NCBI RefSeq assembly: GCF_014633365.1 | Contig: NC_068340.1 | Coordinates: 35,166,328 to 35,230,327 of the forward strand | Source: Diospyros lotus | Taxonomy: Eukaryota; Streptophyta; Magnoliopsida; Ericales; Ebenaceae | Reading direction: 5' to 3' | DNA: 64,000 nt | In this document: piece by piece, positions 1 to 12,500 of the stretch | Position numbering within the stretch: the first letter of the stretch is position 1 | How the letters are laid out: each line of letters opens with the position of its first letter | The notes under the pieces: generated by a model | Databases searched by the model: none | What the model saw: the letters and a program-made list of their open reading frames with translations, nothing else | Told to the model about the DNA's origin: nothing | Made by a program: the position numbers and the translations under genes

Positions 1-2050
1 AAAAATTTCTAAAACGGGAAAATAAGTCTTATGAGATATTTTCGTATAACATAGTCTACAGCTTTAAGGAGAAGGCATCTAGAACTGCATGGGAAAGGGC
101 TCAATCAAGAAAAGAGGATTAATGAGAATGCTAATGAGTTGGGCCTTCTAATCTAACACAAAGTTGTCTGCTTTCTGTCCTGGTGGATACTCTTGTATCT
201 CACAAGAAGGGCTGAGCAGTCAGTCGCAAGCATATGAAGAAAGGGGCATGGTGATGCGACACCTGTGCTTCTCACTTCCAGTTGGACAGCTACCAAAGAT
301 CTAAGACAGTAGGTCACACGGGCCACTTAACATAAAAAAAAAAAAAAAAAGGCGGCAAATCCAAAACTTGCAAAACAATTCTCTATTGGTCTTGTGCACA
401 AAGCACTTCCCGTTCTAAGTTTGTTTGTCAGCTGTGTGAATGGGTATTATGAATGGCTGTCCAGACAAAGAAAAGAACGAACCCTTGTGAGGGTGGATGA
501 TATATTTTGGCCTCCATTGGACTGGAACCCAGTCTAAGCAATGTATTGGTAGAACGGTGAGGCCGTGCAAGAGCTTGTACTAGCTGGGGTGGCTTTCATC
601 ACCTGCCAAAACCCACAATGCAGCCAAGTTGAGCTTTTTAGTTTGTTGCTCAATTTATTCGAACCATGTTAGTGAATATTAGAATTTAGAATGTGCATCC
701 TCTACTTTCAGGACCTGGCTACAGTGGTCCCAGATCTTCATTCCGCTAGTGTTGATCTTCTAAAATTAAGTTAGACGTTCATACATTTGCTTAAAAGTAC
801 ATTTGTTCTATTACTGAATACATAAGCCGGCGGATTATTAATATATAAATTGTGATCCTCTATTGCATTTTAGACTTAAACAAATGGAACCATGGAAGTA
901 CTGCCACTGCCCACAGCATTCATTTGGAATTATTTTGAAGGGATCTCCGGCATAGCGCCTTCCTTGTGTAATTGTGAATTATCCTGTTTATGAAGGACCA
1001 CAAGATTTAAAGTCTTCCTTGACTGATTTTACAGTGAGAATGTTTACGAAAGATATTGCATTTAGGAACCTAAAAAGAGAGCAAGCATTTGTGGGGGTTA
1101 TGTTACTGTTATGGAGCTGCCTGGCTAATGTTATTTTAGAATGGTTTCACTCCTCTGATCTCTTCTATGGCAGAGCTTTGCCGGTTAAAACTCTCTTTTT
1201 TTATCTTCAGCTTGATGGACCGAATAGGTGAAATCATCTGTAGGATGATGTCCAATTGAATTATGTAGCTAGTGAATACAAGTATTAGGAGCATTTCTGC
1301 TTTAGTTGTTTTAACACTATGCATCTGAGTGAAGTGTGAAATCATTCCCCCCCTTTTCTTTTTTTCTTTTTTTTATTTGAGCGTTGCACTGGTCGCAATC
1401 TAATTGCTTCGAATAGGCATATCAGTGGATACAGTGTTGAGTGCATGCAGTTGAATTTCGAATAATTGGTAACATATAATCTTTACTGTTGCTTCTCAGT
1501 TTCATTCAATTTCTTTGTAACAGAGACTATTCTAAAATATTTACGGGTTATGGAGCTAATTAAAATGTGCCAACTTTATTGCATGTATGCTCTTTAATTA
1601 ATTCTAATAAAGTATGTGCCAACTGGTATTATAATAAATGGTATTTCGAAGGAATCCTTCGCAAGAAAGAGAGAGAGATGCATGTAGACAGAGATAGACT
1701 TATTCTCGTTCTCGTTATTCTTCATTGCCACCCTTGGCTTTCAACGAGCATTGCAACAAGGTTTTTGTTCCTTTTGGCCCAAAAGGATGGTTGAATGTGA
1801 GATTACAGAGATAGGGAATGGACTCTGGTGATAAGCACGGCAAAGGGTGGTTCACACCTGCAAACACTCTGATACTTAAGTAAGTAAGAGATTAAAGTGA
1901 TAGAATATCAGTAAGTTCGAAAAGAACATATATTGACTCTTAATAGAGCCGGTTTATATAGAAGGAATAAATGTTCTCTTGCATGCATGTTTGTATCGGG
2001 CGTTGCAGGGTGATAGGACTGAATATTCGGTGCCAACAAAGCTCTTTGAC
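1..2050. other. Intergenic, repeat-like sequence, no intact gene
   Basis: No intact gene is visible. Open frames are short and do not resemble known proteins, apart from a possible kinase exon remnant at 712-774. From about 1800 to 2050 the text (short phrases such as GCACGGCAAAGGGTGG and a stretch near a TTTATATAG) resembles the dispersed intergenic repeats common in eudicots. That is an impression, not a match. The stretch at 330-352 is a poly-A run. Confidence 0.5.
712..774 (+). pseudogene. Possible orphan exon of a cyclin-dependent kinase (CDKA-like), truncated
   Basis: A pyrimidine-rich tract ending in CAG (709-711) is followed by an open stretch reading DLATVVPDLHSASVDLL and then KLS and a stop. 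Plant CDKA proteins carry a segment of the form DLATVVPxLDSAGxDLL near the start of their last exon, from memory, so this looks like the first third of that exon. The expected continuation (a KML..DP.KRI segment) is missing and no other kinase exon is visible in the preceding 700 bases. It is most likely a dead fragment. The match is only about 17 residues, so chance similarity is not excluded. Confidence 0.3.
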
Positions 2051-2058
2051 GGTGGCAT

Positions 2059-2300
2059 TGTAATACCCCGAGAGTCTAGAGAATAGTGGTATATATCGAG
2101 GATAAGGAAGGAATGAAACAACACCAGTTAGATACTTTTTGAACTGAATGCAGGCAAAAAACTTCCGAGTTAAGCGTGTTTGAGTTAGGGAAGCTCAAAG
2201 ATGGGTAACCCCCTGGGAAGTTCGCGTAGATCCATCAGGATAAGTTGTTATGGTCCTTCTTATTGCTCGATACTAGATGTTACATGCATGATGTTAACAG
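2059..2300 (+). mobile_element. 5S-rRNA-derived repeat (TRIM or SINE-like remnant)
   Basis: Positions 2159-2236 follow the plant 5S rRNA gene from its middle to near its end. AGTTAAGCGTG matches the A-box region, and GATGGGTAACCCCCTGGGAA matches the conserved block before the 3' end of 5S. The central part is diverged. The preceding 100 bases begin TGTAATACCCCGAGAG, which looks like the start of an LTR or TRIM, and a TTAACA near 2299 could be its end. Known elements that carry 5S sequence are the Cassandra TRIMs and 5S-derived SINE3 elements. I could not find a partner repeat, primer-binding site or target duplication, so class and limits are uncertain. It is not a functional 5S gene, because the 5' third is absent. 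Confidence 0.55.
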
Positions 2301-4867
2301 GACGTTCATTAAATGTGAATGAAATCCTTATTAATAAGAATGAAATTTGAAGCAAGTGCAAGAATATCCAACATACAGTAATAATGATGGTTGTTGCATA
2401 TTGGCATAAGAACGAGTTGTCCTCGAGCCCTTTAAATTGGGACATACTTGATTTGGGCTAATACAGCCAAATTCTAAATCTCCTTATAGTAAACTTGATT
2501 GTTGGAGCCCATTACAATGACTTCCTAGATTTGAAACCTCGTGGCTATGGTTACCTCCAACAAATTTGCAATAGGAATTGCTACCAAACCACCAGCATGA
2601 GAGTGGAATGGGAGACCTTCGGAGCATCGCAACGACCATGGCATTTGTCGCCGTACATCAATCAATGTAAGGGTAATGGAGAGAGAATAGAGATCAGAGA
2701 CGAGGGAGATAAAGAAAGAGGAGAAAAAAAAGATTAAAACAAGGTAAAATAGTCAATATTCATGGGAGGTTAACAAAAAAGATGGTGTGTACTGTTTTAA
2801 AAAATACAAGTGTGATTGGTGCAATTTAAACAAACTTGAAAGATAATATATGAAGCATACTCTTTTATTTTTTTATGTATCAATCAATAGACAACTGTGG
2901 TCATTTATTTATACAGAATATCATTTGGGCTCCATATTGTTTTTTTAGTTTTGAATAAATTACATTTCAACAAAATTATCATTTTAAAATTCACTAAATA
3001 AAATTTACTTTTGTTCACACAAGTCACCATCTAATTTTTTATTGTGTTATAGGCAAAAATTCATTAAAAGATCAAATAAGTCCCAAAGTTTAAAATAACT
3101 TTTTGGGCTAAAACACGTAAACGTGTAATTTTTTGTTATTGTGTCTATATTTTTTCTTTAGGGTAAATCTTAAAAATTCTATTAAATAATTTTTTTTAAC
3201 TTTTAATAGAATTAGGAACCAATATAATCTTTTGTTAAATCAAGAAATTTTTTTTATAATCTCCAGAGGCATACCCTGGTGGTCCTCGTGACTCTTTTTG
3301 GAGTCTGCTCTGTCATAATTAGAGTGTTGTTCTAAGATCGAAATTGAAGGCCAGCAAATTCCATGATTTACCTCTTGCATAATTCCTTAACTTAGATGAG
3401 TAAATATATACATCAACAAAAAATCATTACAAGTGATAGAAATTTAATTACAAGAGAAATAAAGAAAGTGTAAATGAAGATTTCTTTCAATTAATGCTCT
3501 AACTCCAACACCATACTTTTTTTGCCTTGAGAGAATTGAATTCTCTTGTAAATGTTTCTACATTTTTATAATTTTATGACTTTATAGATCTTTTCATTTA
3601 TAACTCTCAATTCAAAAACTAATTGTTATAGAGAATTGAGAGAAGGAAGACGACATTTGCGAGTTCTTCAACAATGACCATCACTTTTTCATTAATGATT
3701 TTTCAAAAACTTGTAGTCATAGAGCTATACAATAAGACAATAATCTAGAGAGTTTGATCTCAAATTTGGTAATAGTTAACCAAAAAAAAAAAAAAAGGAG
3801 CAATCAACAAAAACTTTGTCTTATTTAGATGTTTGAAAATAAGTATTCATGCTTTTAAATGAAGCACTGCTTAGGTTCGGACTTATAGTCAAAATTAAGG
3901 AAAAACTTGAAAGTTTTTATCTTTGTTTGAATGTTTATATAGTATGCTTTAGACGTTTGAATCACCATCGTAACAAAGGATTACCATTCTACCTTTATTT
4001 GATCGTTTGAAGGATATGCTTATGACATCTAAACTTTGAGCAAGAATAAGGATGTTTCTACTTTTGTTCAACCATCCAAGGATGCTTCTTAGATGTTTGA
4101 ACCTCTAGTACTTTTACTTAGGTATTGTTTGTTAAAATAAGTAAAGATAACTTTGAAATATTTTCTACACTAAAATATGAAATGATTAAGATAATATTGC
4201 GAAGTATTTCAAAAATTTTATTAAATTATTTATTAAAATTTTTAGAATATACTGGAGAATATATGTATCATTTTTTTTTTATTTATAAGGTCTAATATAT
4301 GGGAGGAAATGAAAGATAAATATATTTGAAAAAAGTCAAATAAAAAGTTACAGGACTTTTTTTTAAAACTCACCAGATAAGTTTAATAAATATATTGAAA
4401 AGGACAAAAGTATTGAATGTTTTCCATATCTTATATTTTTCAGTCTATATTTTGATCAACAAATACTACTTTAAAGTTTAAGAATTTTGTCCCTATTCAA
4501 TTTAAATTTTATTATCACCAAAATTTATTCAATTTATTTGGTACCTTGAGCATATCAATATTGATTTAAAAACCCACTTGATAGGTCAAATTTGAAAACC
4601 CACCCCCATTGAGAGTCAAACATGTCCTTGCATTTGCGACTATGAAAATTAATGAAAGGACATTTTGATTTTTCATAGAGTTGGGCTTCCCACAATTCGA
4701 TATATCAAATGAAAATTAACATTTTGTCAAGCCCAAGCCCAAGCCCGAGCCCGAGCCCAATCCCAATTTGGCAATTGAAGATCACACGCAGACATATCTA
4801 GTTGTTATTTGGCATCTCTTAAACGGATAATTTATGATTTTTTGTTGTATTTAGAAATTAGAACCAG
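2301..4867. other. AT-rich intergenic sequence
   Basis: No gene is visible. The stretch is AT-rich with poly-A/T runs (for example 3781-3795) and has no long open frame. At 4731-4766 there is a short hexamer tandem array of AAGCCC/GAGCCC units. Two phrases with GTTTGAA near 3820-4110 repeat loosely, which suggests decayed repeat sequence. Confidence 0.5.
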
Positions 4868-5269
4868 TTAACGAAAGGGAAATTCTATTCACAGCGACGG
4901 TTTTACTCTTTATAGCTATATTTTAATATACCTAAAATACCCTATTTTGAAAACTCATTTTTACCCTTACATTCACTTTTTTCCTCAATCAATTACCCGC
5001 CACCCATTCCTTTCAAAACCGCCATCTATCTCTTCCAAAATGAAGACAATATAACAAAAAACTATCATATCCAATGTATATAATACAACAAAAAAAATAT
5101 CAATACAACAAAAAATACACACACATATATATATACATATATACATTAACACAACAAACATATATATATATATACGCACACAGAAGGAAGCACACAAACA
5201 CACACACATATATATATATATATAGAGAGAGGAAGGAAGCTCGACGGCCATGGCCACTGAGCTTCATCA

Positions 5270-5400
5270 ATCACTCCCCCGAACGCTGGAGTTCAGAGGA
5301 CTTAAAGTCGCCCGAAAACTGGAGTTCAGGGAGCTTCAAGCTCCCCAAACTGAAGCTCCCTAAACTCCAGGGTTCAGGGAAGCTCGGCGGCATAGCCGTC
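5270..5400. repeat. 33-bp palindromic-core minisatellite, array 1
   Basis: Units of the form CCCGAAC..TGGAGTTCAGGG recur at a 33-bp step: GAACG at 5281 and GAAAA at 5314. Each unit is a near-palindrome (CGAACtc/gagTTCG type) plus a short spacer. It lies in the left half of the TIR element and is flanked by TA/CA microsatellites. Confidence 0.75.
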
Positions 5401-5690
5401 GAGCTTCCTTCCTCTCTCTCTCTCTATATATCTATATGTATGTGTGCGTATATATATATATATTTGTGTGTATGTGTATATATATGTATGTGTGTGTTTA
5501 TATATATATATATACGGGATTCTGGGCGTGATTGATGAAGCTCGGCAGCCATGGTCGTCGAGCTTCCTTCCTATATATATATATATCTCTATATGTATGT
5601 GTAAGTATATATAAATATATGTTTCTGTGTCTGTGTGTGCGTATATATATGTATGTGTGTCTTTGTATATATATATATATAGTGTGCGAT
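5400..5690. repeat. (TA)n/(TG)n microsatellite cluster
   Basis: Alternating TA and TG/CA dinucleotide runs, with a mirror-related cluster at about 5110-5230. They generate open frames on both strands rich in Tyr-Ile and Thr-His. These are repeat artefacts and not genes. GCTCGGCGGCATAGCCGTCGAGCTTCC-like phrases at 5240-5260, 5385-5410 and 5540-5570 separate the blocks. Confidence 0.8.
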
Positions 5691-5814
5691 TATTTATTTT
5701 CATCTATTTTTTGTGTATTGTGAAGCTTGTATTTGTGAATCGAAATTGTTGAGATTTGAAGATATTAAAGAAATGAATGTTTGTGAATGGCTACCTAGCA
5801 TTCGGGAATGCTAG

Positions 5815-5935
5815 CCTTCCCCGAATGCTGAAGTTCGGGGAAGTTGGGATTCCAGAGTTCGGGGAATTCCAAATTTCCCGAACCCTGGAGTTCGGGAGAC
5901 ATAGTGTTTCCCAAACTTTAGAGTTCGGCAACATG
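5815..5935. repeat. 33-bp palindromic-core minisatellite, array 2
   Basis: About four units with the core CCCGAACCCTGGAGTTCGGG. The TTC of successive units falls at 5834, 5858, 5891 and 5924, so most steps are 33 bp and one is 24 bp. Outlying single units of the same type occur at 6120-6150 and 6361-6420. Confidence 0.75.
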
Positions 5936-6534
5936 ATATTAAATAAAATTTAGAAAGAAATATGTATTTATTTTTAAAAAAAATTAAATTATTCAAGTCC
6001 AATACTTATATAAAAAAATTAAGTATACAAAAATATGTTAATATAAAATATATTATATTAAAAAAATATGTTAATATAATTTCATAAAATATAAAATATA
6101 AAAAAAAATAAAAGATGTGTTCCCCGAACCCATGAGTTCAGGGAATTATGGATTTTCCTGATCCCAGTTAGATAAAAAAAAATTAAGCAAAAAATTATAT
6201 ATTTGTTTTTTAAAAAAAAATAAATTATTCAAATCCAATACTTAAATAAAAAATTAAGTATAAAAAAATATGTTAATATAATATTAATATAAAATATGTT
6301 ATATAAAAAATATGTTAATGCAATTATATAAAATATAAAATATAAAAAAATAAAAGATATGTTCCCCGAACCCTAGAGTTCGGGGAACTACGGATTTTTC
6401 GAACCCTGGAGTTCGGAAAATCCGTTATTAGAAAAATTAAATTATTCTACTACAATACTTAAATACAAATTAAGTGTAAAAAAATATATAATATAATATA
6501 TAATATATTATATATAATATGATATATTATATAT

Positions 6535-7150
6535 TTTAGGAGCCTTCGAACTCTAGAATTCAGAGGCTCCCAACGCCTCCGAACTCTAGAGTTCGGAGGT
6601 AGTAATTTTAATAATAATAATATTATTAGTATTATTATTATCATAATATATATGAATATGTATTATATACATATTATAGCATTATATTAACTTAACTACA
6701 AATTAAAATAGTGGAGGGTCCATGCAAATTGAAATCTGTAATATATTTTATTATATAATATATAAAATAAAAATTGAGAGCCTTCGAATTCCAGAGTTCG
6801 GAGGTAGCCAACGCCTCCGAACTCCAGGGTTCGGAGGCATGGGCTACCTCCGAACTCTAGAGTTCGAAGGCACGAGCCATTTTCGAAACCCAGGTTTCGG
6901 AAGTGGCCCAACCCTCCGAAATTCAGGTTTCGGAGGCATAGGCCGTCTCCGAACTCTAGGGTTTGGAGGCATAGGCTACCTCTGAACTCTAGGGTTCGGA
7001 GGCAGCCAGCACTTCCGAAACCTGGAGTTCGGAGGCATGGGCCGTTTCCGAAACCTAGGTTTCGGAAGCGGCCCAAGTCTCTGAAATCCAGGTTTTGAAG
7101 GCGCAGGTCGCCTCCAAACCCAGTTCGAAGGCCATGCTGCCTCCGGTTTG
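6535..7150. repeat. 33-bp palindromic-core minisatellite, array 3 (largest)
   Basis: At least a dozen units. A typical unit is the 24-bp near-palindrome with core TCCGAACTCTAGAGTTCGGA followed by a 9-bp spacer such as CATGGGCTA. The step from 6814 to 6847 is 33 bp. Because 33 is divisible by three and each unit is self-complementary, both strands are open and translate as 11-residue repeats (LRTLEFGGVGY type on the minus strand). The open frames at 6696-7187 (-) and 6722-6985 (+) are therefore products of the repeat. Variant units alternate AACTCTAGAGTT with AAACCTAGGTTT cores. Confidence 0.8.
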
Positions 7151-7691
7151 ATGGCAGTGACCAATTCGGAACCCAGGCGGCCACCACCTTTGCCTATCGA
7201 ACCTCTCCCCTTCTAGCCTCCAAGTTCAAACATATAAAAATTACCAGTGTTATTAGCAAGCGCAGAGCAGAGAGACGCGACTATAGAGAAGGGGACGGCG
7301 GCAAGTGACTGTAGAGAAGGGAACGACACAATGTATGAGATAAATGAGAGTAATTTTGAAATATAGATGGCTGCAACAAATAATAATAGTAGGTATGAAG
7401 AGTATTTGTTAAATTTATTTTAATTATAACTACAAAGAGTAAAAAGCTGGCTGGGAATAGAATTTTCTTAACGAAATTGGTCTCATCGTCTTCGTCCCTC
7501 CCTCTTCCCTGTTCCCAGGATAAGATTCTAAAGCCTCTGACTCTGATAGCCCGAGAACCTCTCCGAAATTACCAACTCACCCTCATCGTCAATCCATCCC
7601 TTCCTCCCCTAAAGCGCTAGCTTCCTCTTCAATCCTCCACTCAATGTCTACCGCTTCACATTAATCGAAGCTCGTCCCTGTGACTCCAACC

Positions 7692-9498
7692 ATGAACTCG
7701 GCCGCCACTTTTCGGGCGAACTTCATTCCCTTATCTTCGCACTTCAGCACTTCTTGCTGTGACCTCCGCTTCCTCCCCTCGATTTCTTCTGCAATTAATT
7801 GTCGCCGTAAATGCAGCAGTTTGCGACGGAGCCGCGTGTCCAGGTACTCCATGACTACGAGCTGTTCGTTTGGTTTCCTTTTTCACGGTATGCATCGAAG
7901 TCTAAGCGCTTACCGGTTCGTTCTTTCTATTTTTTTCTCGATTTTGTGTATCGTAGGCTAGTTCGTCGCGGAAAGCGGGGGGTGGTTTGCCGAGCGACTG
8001 AGACGGAGACCGAGCCAGAAAGTAACGACGACAAGGTGTTTGCTTGGTTCTACTTTGATTTTAATGGTATAACAATCTTCGATAAGTGAGGTTGTCAATT
8101 TGTGTAAAAATAATGTGCAGCTCAAGTTAGATGTGTTCTGGCTAATTAGGTGAGTTAAGCTGTGTTTGATAATGTTCTGTGGTCAGTCTCAGAATTTAGT
8201 TCAATACTTTGTTTTGAGCCATTGCTGTTGGATAATATATGCTTGCTGAACCTTTATATAGTTTTACCTGTAAGTTTAGTTTACATGTCAAATTTTACAG
8301 GAAAAGAGAGTACATGAAGATGGGGAAATGAGAACTTCTGCTGAATCAAATGCCCCAGTAGCTGATCAAGTAGATGTTTGTCTGTCCATCTAGCTTCTTA
8401 AAACTGCCAAGTCTTTATTAATTGAATTTCTGATTGGCATTTTTCTTTCATCGAATAAGGACCAGTCAGCTGTGACAGAGATTCACAATTCAAACAGTCA
8501 AATAAATGGCAACGGCACAGGCACCAAGGCACAAGATGGTAATGAGGTACTTTCGCACATTTCCGGTGCTGAATTACTATTATTATTGATGATGGATTTT
8601 TGTTTTTTCATGGTAAGTTCTCTAGAAAGGTTTGCATAGCTCAAAAGAATAGTTATATGTTCCCCAACTTTCGTTGGCAGAAAATACTTGTCAAAAAGAG
8701 AAGTTTTGCTTAAGAAGAATTAATGTTTAAGAAAATAATTTGCTTTGTCATATTGACTCCTCACGCTAATGGGTTGTACTTTGTTAAATTGGCATGCATA
8801 AGTTAAAAGGTAAAGTTTCTTTTATAGAACTTGTCCTAGAGATACGCCAACTATCAATGGTTCACAACTTCTTGTTGGACATGAGTTCATTTGAGAGTGC
8901 CTATTCCAATGAAGTTTGGTATCTCAGTGCTGCACAAGTTTTGAGCCTCTTATTGAACGTTGGTAATAAACCCAAAGAAGTTGACAAATGCCAACTCAAG
9001 GTGTCAACAGTACTTTTTTGTTGAAAAAACGTTGCTTTCATTCTTTTGGGCACAGTTCTATTTTTCATTCTACTCATGTTGAAACAGGATGGAGGTGATA
9101 TGGAAGTTGCGAGTGGATCACCTCTTCCAGGTGTGAAGGTGATTATGGTCACTGCTGCATTTTTTCTTTTGTTTTTGTTTTTTTTTCTATAGAAAACTGA
9201 AAGTCTTTTCTTTCTGGTATTAATAACACTGCCAATTCTTTTATCATTATTTTCGGATTTTGCTATTTTTTATTTTTTTCCTAATCTGTTGAACAGCCAC
9301 AGCAACTAGATGAATCAGCCAGGATACCGAAGGAAACAATTGAAATTCTTAGGAACCAAGTGTTCGGCTTTGATACCTTTTTTGTGATAAATGAGGAGCC
9401 ATATGAGGTTAGTTGATTAAATTGATATCTTTCTCTATTATATTTCATGTGGCCATTACAAGAAAAGCCAAAATTTACCACTATTGGTATTTTCATTA

Positions 9499-9533
<35 letters not shown>

Positions 9534-12500
9534 AATCATTTACCATTTAGTGACCTTATTCCTAAGGTTATTTGATTTGCTTTGGTAGGGTGGAGTATTG
9601 TTTAAGGGAAACCTCCGAGGTCAAGCAGCTAGAAGTTATGAAAAGATAACAGAGAGGATGGAAGTAGGTGAAGTTGTGTTTCCTGTCTTACAATATTAAA
9701 AAGGTCCATCACTAATCTTTTCTGACTTAAGTTAAGATTGGTGCCATCTTCTCCACAGGAAAAGTTTGGGGACCAATATAAGCTTTTTCTTTTGATCAAC
9801 CCAGAGGATGATAAACCTGTAGCTGTTGTGGTTCCAAGAAAGACCCTACAACCAGAAACTACTGGTAGTTATGAATCACTGTACTACTACTACTCTTTTC
9901 CTTGTTCAGATTATGAGCAGAAGATGCTAGTGAACTCTAACAAATTTGGCTTTACTTCTGCAGCTGTCCCAGAATGGTTTGCAGCAGGAGCTTTTGGATT
10001 GGTTACAGTCTTCACTTTACTTTTGCGAAATGTTCCTGCATTACAGTCAAACTTACTGTATGTAATTCAAATTCGTTTTTTGCTCTCTTTCCGTCTTCCC
10101 TCTTTAAATGAAGAGAAGATAATGACTGTTATTTTCCTCTAAACCTGGCTAAAATGGTAGAAAGAAACCTGAAAATATTGTGACGTTCCTGTGAGCAACA
10201 TTTACAAGCAGCTTTATAAAAATAAAAAATGAACAATATTCTCCTATATGGCTCCTCTGTAGTCTTTAGAGCTAGAATGTTCTTTAACATGGGAGTTATA
10301 TCATCTAGATGTTATGTATTGTAGCTGAATCTGATGCATTTTTTGGTGTGTACGAGCTTGGTTTTATAGAGTGAGGATTCAGCAGTAATGCTATTTTGTT
10401 GCATATTTGTTATTTTAACATATATATATATATATATATGGATAGATGTTACTTATATTTGTGTTCATTCATAGGCATTATTAGTCATTCATTGATGACA
10501 GAGCCATACATATATAGCATCTCCCTTTTCCATAGGGAAAAAAAATATTACCTCTCATCAATCTTTCATTATTTCGAAAAGTGTTTCTCTGCATAATAAA
10601 AGAAAAAGAGTTTCTGATGCAGTTTTACAGTGATATTCTTATATAGTTATATTTAATGACAATGTTTATGCTGCCATATCGCAGGTCAACTTTTGACAAT
10701 CTTGACTTATTGAAGGATGGTTTGCCTGGAGCCCTTGTAACTGCAATTATTTTGGGTATCCATGAGATCAGCCACATTTTAGCTGCAAAAGAAAGCGGAG
10801 TTAAGCTAGGGGTGCCATACTTTGTACCAAGTTGGCAGGTGAAATATATGACTGCCAATCTTCTCTTTATTTATTTATTTGGAAACAGAGAGAGGAAGGG
10901 GGGGGGGGGGGGGTGGTATATTGATAGTGGGATCCTGTGGGAGAAGGAATTGCTGCTAGGTATCCTTGACTTTCACTTTTCGCTTGATTTAGATTTCATG
11001 GGATTATTGATCCATTTTGCATACAATGATGAGACAAATATTGAAGAATGGGATCTTGTGACTCCTAAACCTGTTCTTAATGACATCTTTGCAGATGGAT
11101 CAATGCCATGCGGAACCATTGTTAAATACTTGGAAAAACTTATTAGACATTTGTAAATTCCTTTCTGTGAAGTTAGTGTTAACAAAGAAGTTGCAGAAAT
11201 TGGCAAAAAAATAAAAACTCCATTCAGTGCATATCTCCAATCATCTCAGTTGAGTTGACTCTCTTTATAATCCTTGAAAAACTTATTATGCAAATATATT
11301 TCTTTCAAATAACAAAATTCTGCTTGGGTTAAGAGTGCATGCAAAGGATAAATGCCTTATTTTGGCATTTCTTCTGTCTTGATTTCTAATTGGTTTACTA
11401 GGTCACTCAAATACTTAGTTGCAGATACCTATATGCGTCCTTTGCAAGTTCTATTATTTATTTGGTTTATTAGTTGACTTGAAGAAACACTTCTTCCTTC
11501 CAATGACATGTCTAATTGTCTATAGTTTTTCTCAATCCTCTAAAGACCTATTTTGATGGCAGATAGGCTCTTTTGGTGCTATTACTAGGATTTTGAATAT
11601 TGTACCCAGGCGTCAGGATCTTCTGAAGGTTGCAGTAGCAGGACCATTAGCTGGCTTCTCCTTTGGTTTTATCCTTCTACTTTTGGGGTTCATCTTGCCA
11701 CCTGGGGATGGTCTAGGTGTTGTTGTTGATGCATCCATCTTTCACGAATCACTTCTTGCTGGTGGTATAGGTAAGCAATTCGGGTTGTGCATGATAAATT
11801 ACCACTTGCGCTAAAAGTTTAAGCTATTAGGAAATAGAGCAACAATATAAATTAAGCTTTGCTAATATTTCGGCCTCACATGCAAGCACGTGGTTGCACA
11901 TGAGCTTTTATGTTACCACTTAACACTAAAAGATTAAGCTATTAGACAATGAGCCCAATAATATATATCAAGCTTATTGAAAATTCATGTTCAGTATCTA
12001 GAGATTTGTAGCATGCCATTTTTATGATTTTGCAATTTGGGAGATTTTAAAGCCTTGTTGATGCTGAGACATTCTTTTTTATCATATTTTCTTTGAGTGA
12101 GTAATTTTACCTTGATGGAATTATCTTCTGTTCCGGTCTGATCTAATTTGCATGTGCCCTCTGTTGCATAAGGTTTTTAGCAACTAGTGACTTAACATAG
12201 GCTCTAATTATATGTTAAAACTGAGAACGAACCTGACTTTTGTTTTTTGATCTGTAGCAAAGTTTCTCCTTGGTGATGTTCTGAGAGAAGGTACTCCAAT
12301 ATCCGTCAACCCTCTTGTAATCTGGGCCTGGGCAGGACTTCTCATTAATGCAATTAACAGCATCCCTGCAGGGGAGCTTGATGGGGGAAGAATCTCTTTT
12401 GCCATATGGGGAAGAAAGGTATGTCATTTAAGCTTCATTTACATTAGTTGGAACTCTTGATGTCAAAACTCATGTATACCATGGGAATTCTCATTATGAA

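Larger units (their letters stand above)
4877..7467. mobile_element. Non-autonomous Mutator-like TIR element with 9-bp target duplication
   Basis: The left end begins GGGAAATTCTATTCACAGCG and continues with TTTTACTCTTTATAGCTATA. The reverse complement of the right end begins GAAAATTCTATTCCCAGCC and continues with TTTTTACTCTTTGTAGTTATA. This gives a TIR of about 43 bp at roughly 80% identity. The exact 9-bp direct repeat TTAACGAAA flanks the element at 4868-4876 and 7468-7476. A 9-bp duplication is typical of the Mutator superfamily. No transposase frame is visible inside; the interior is TA/CA microsatellites and arrays of a 33-bp palindromic minisatellite. The right end is 224 bp before the EGY2 start codon, so the element now forms the edge of that promoter. 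Confidence 0.8.

Noticed and set aside
2159..2236. Functional 5S rRNA gene
   Set aside because: The 5' third is missing, the centre is diverged and no T-run terminator follows; it is a derived repeat.
4985..5723. Overlapping open frames of 63-153 codons on both strands
   Set aside because: They are translations of TA/CA dinucleotide runs and of palindromic minisatellite units, with Tyr-Ile and Thr-His low complexity.
5270..7150. Regular short palindromes with spacers, resembling a CRISPR array
   Set aside because: Spacers are only about 9 bp and similar to each other, the setting is a plant nuclear genome with introns, and the array sits inside a TIR transposon.
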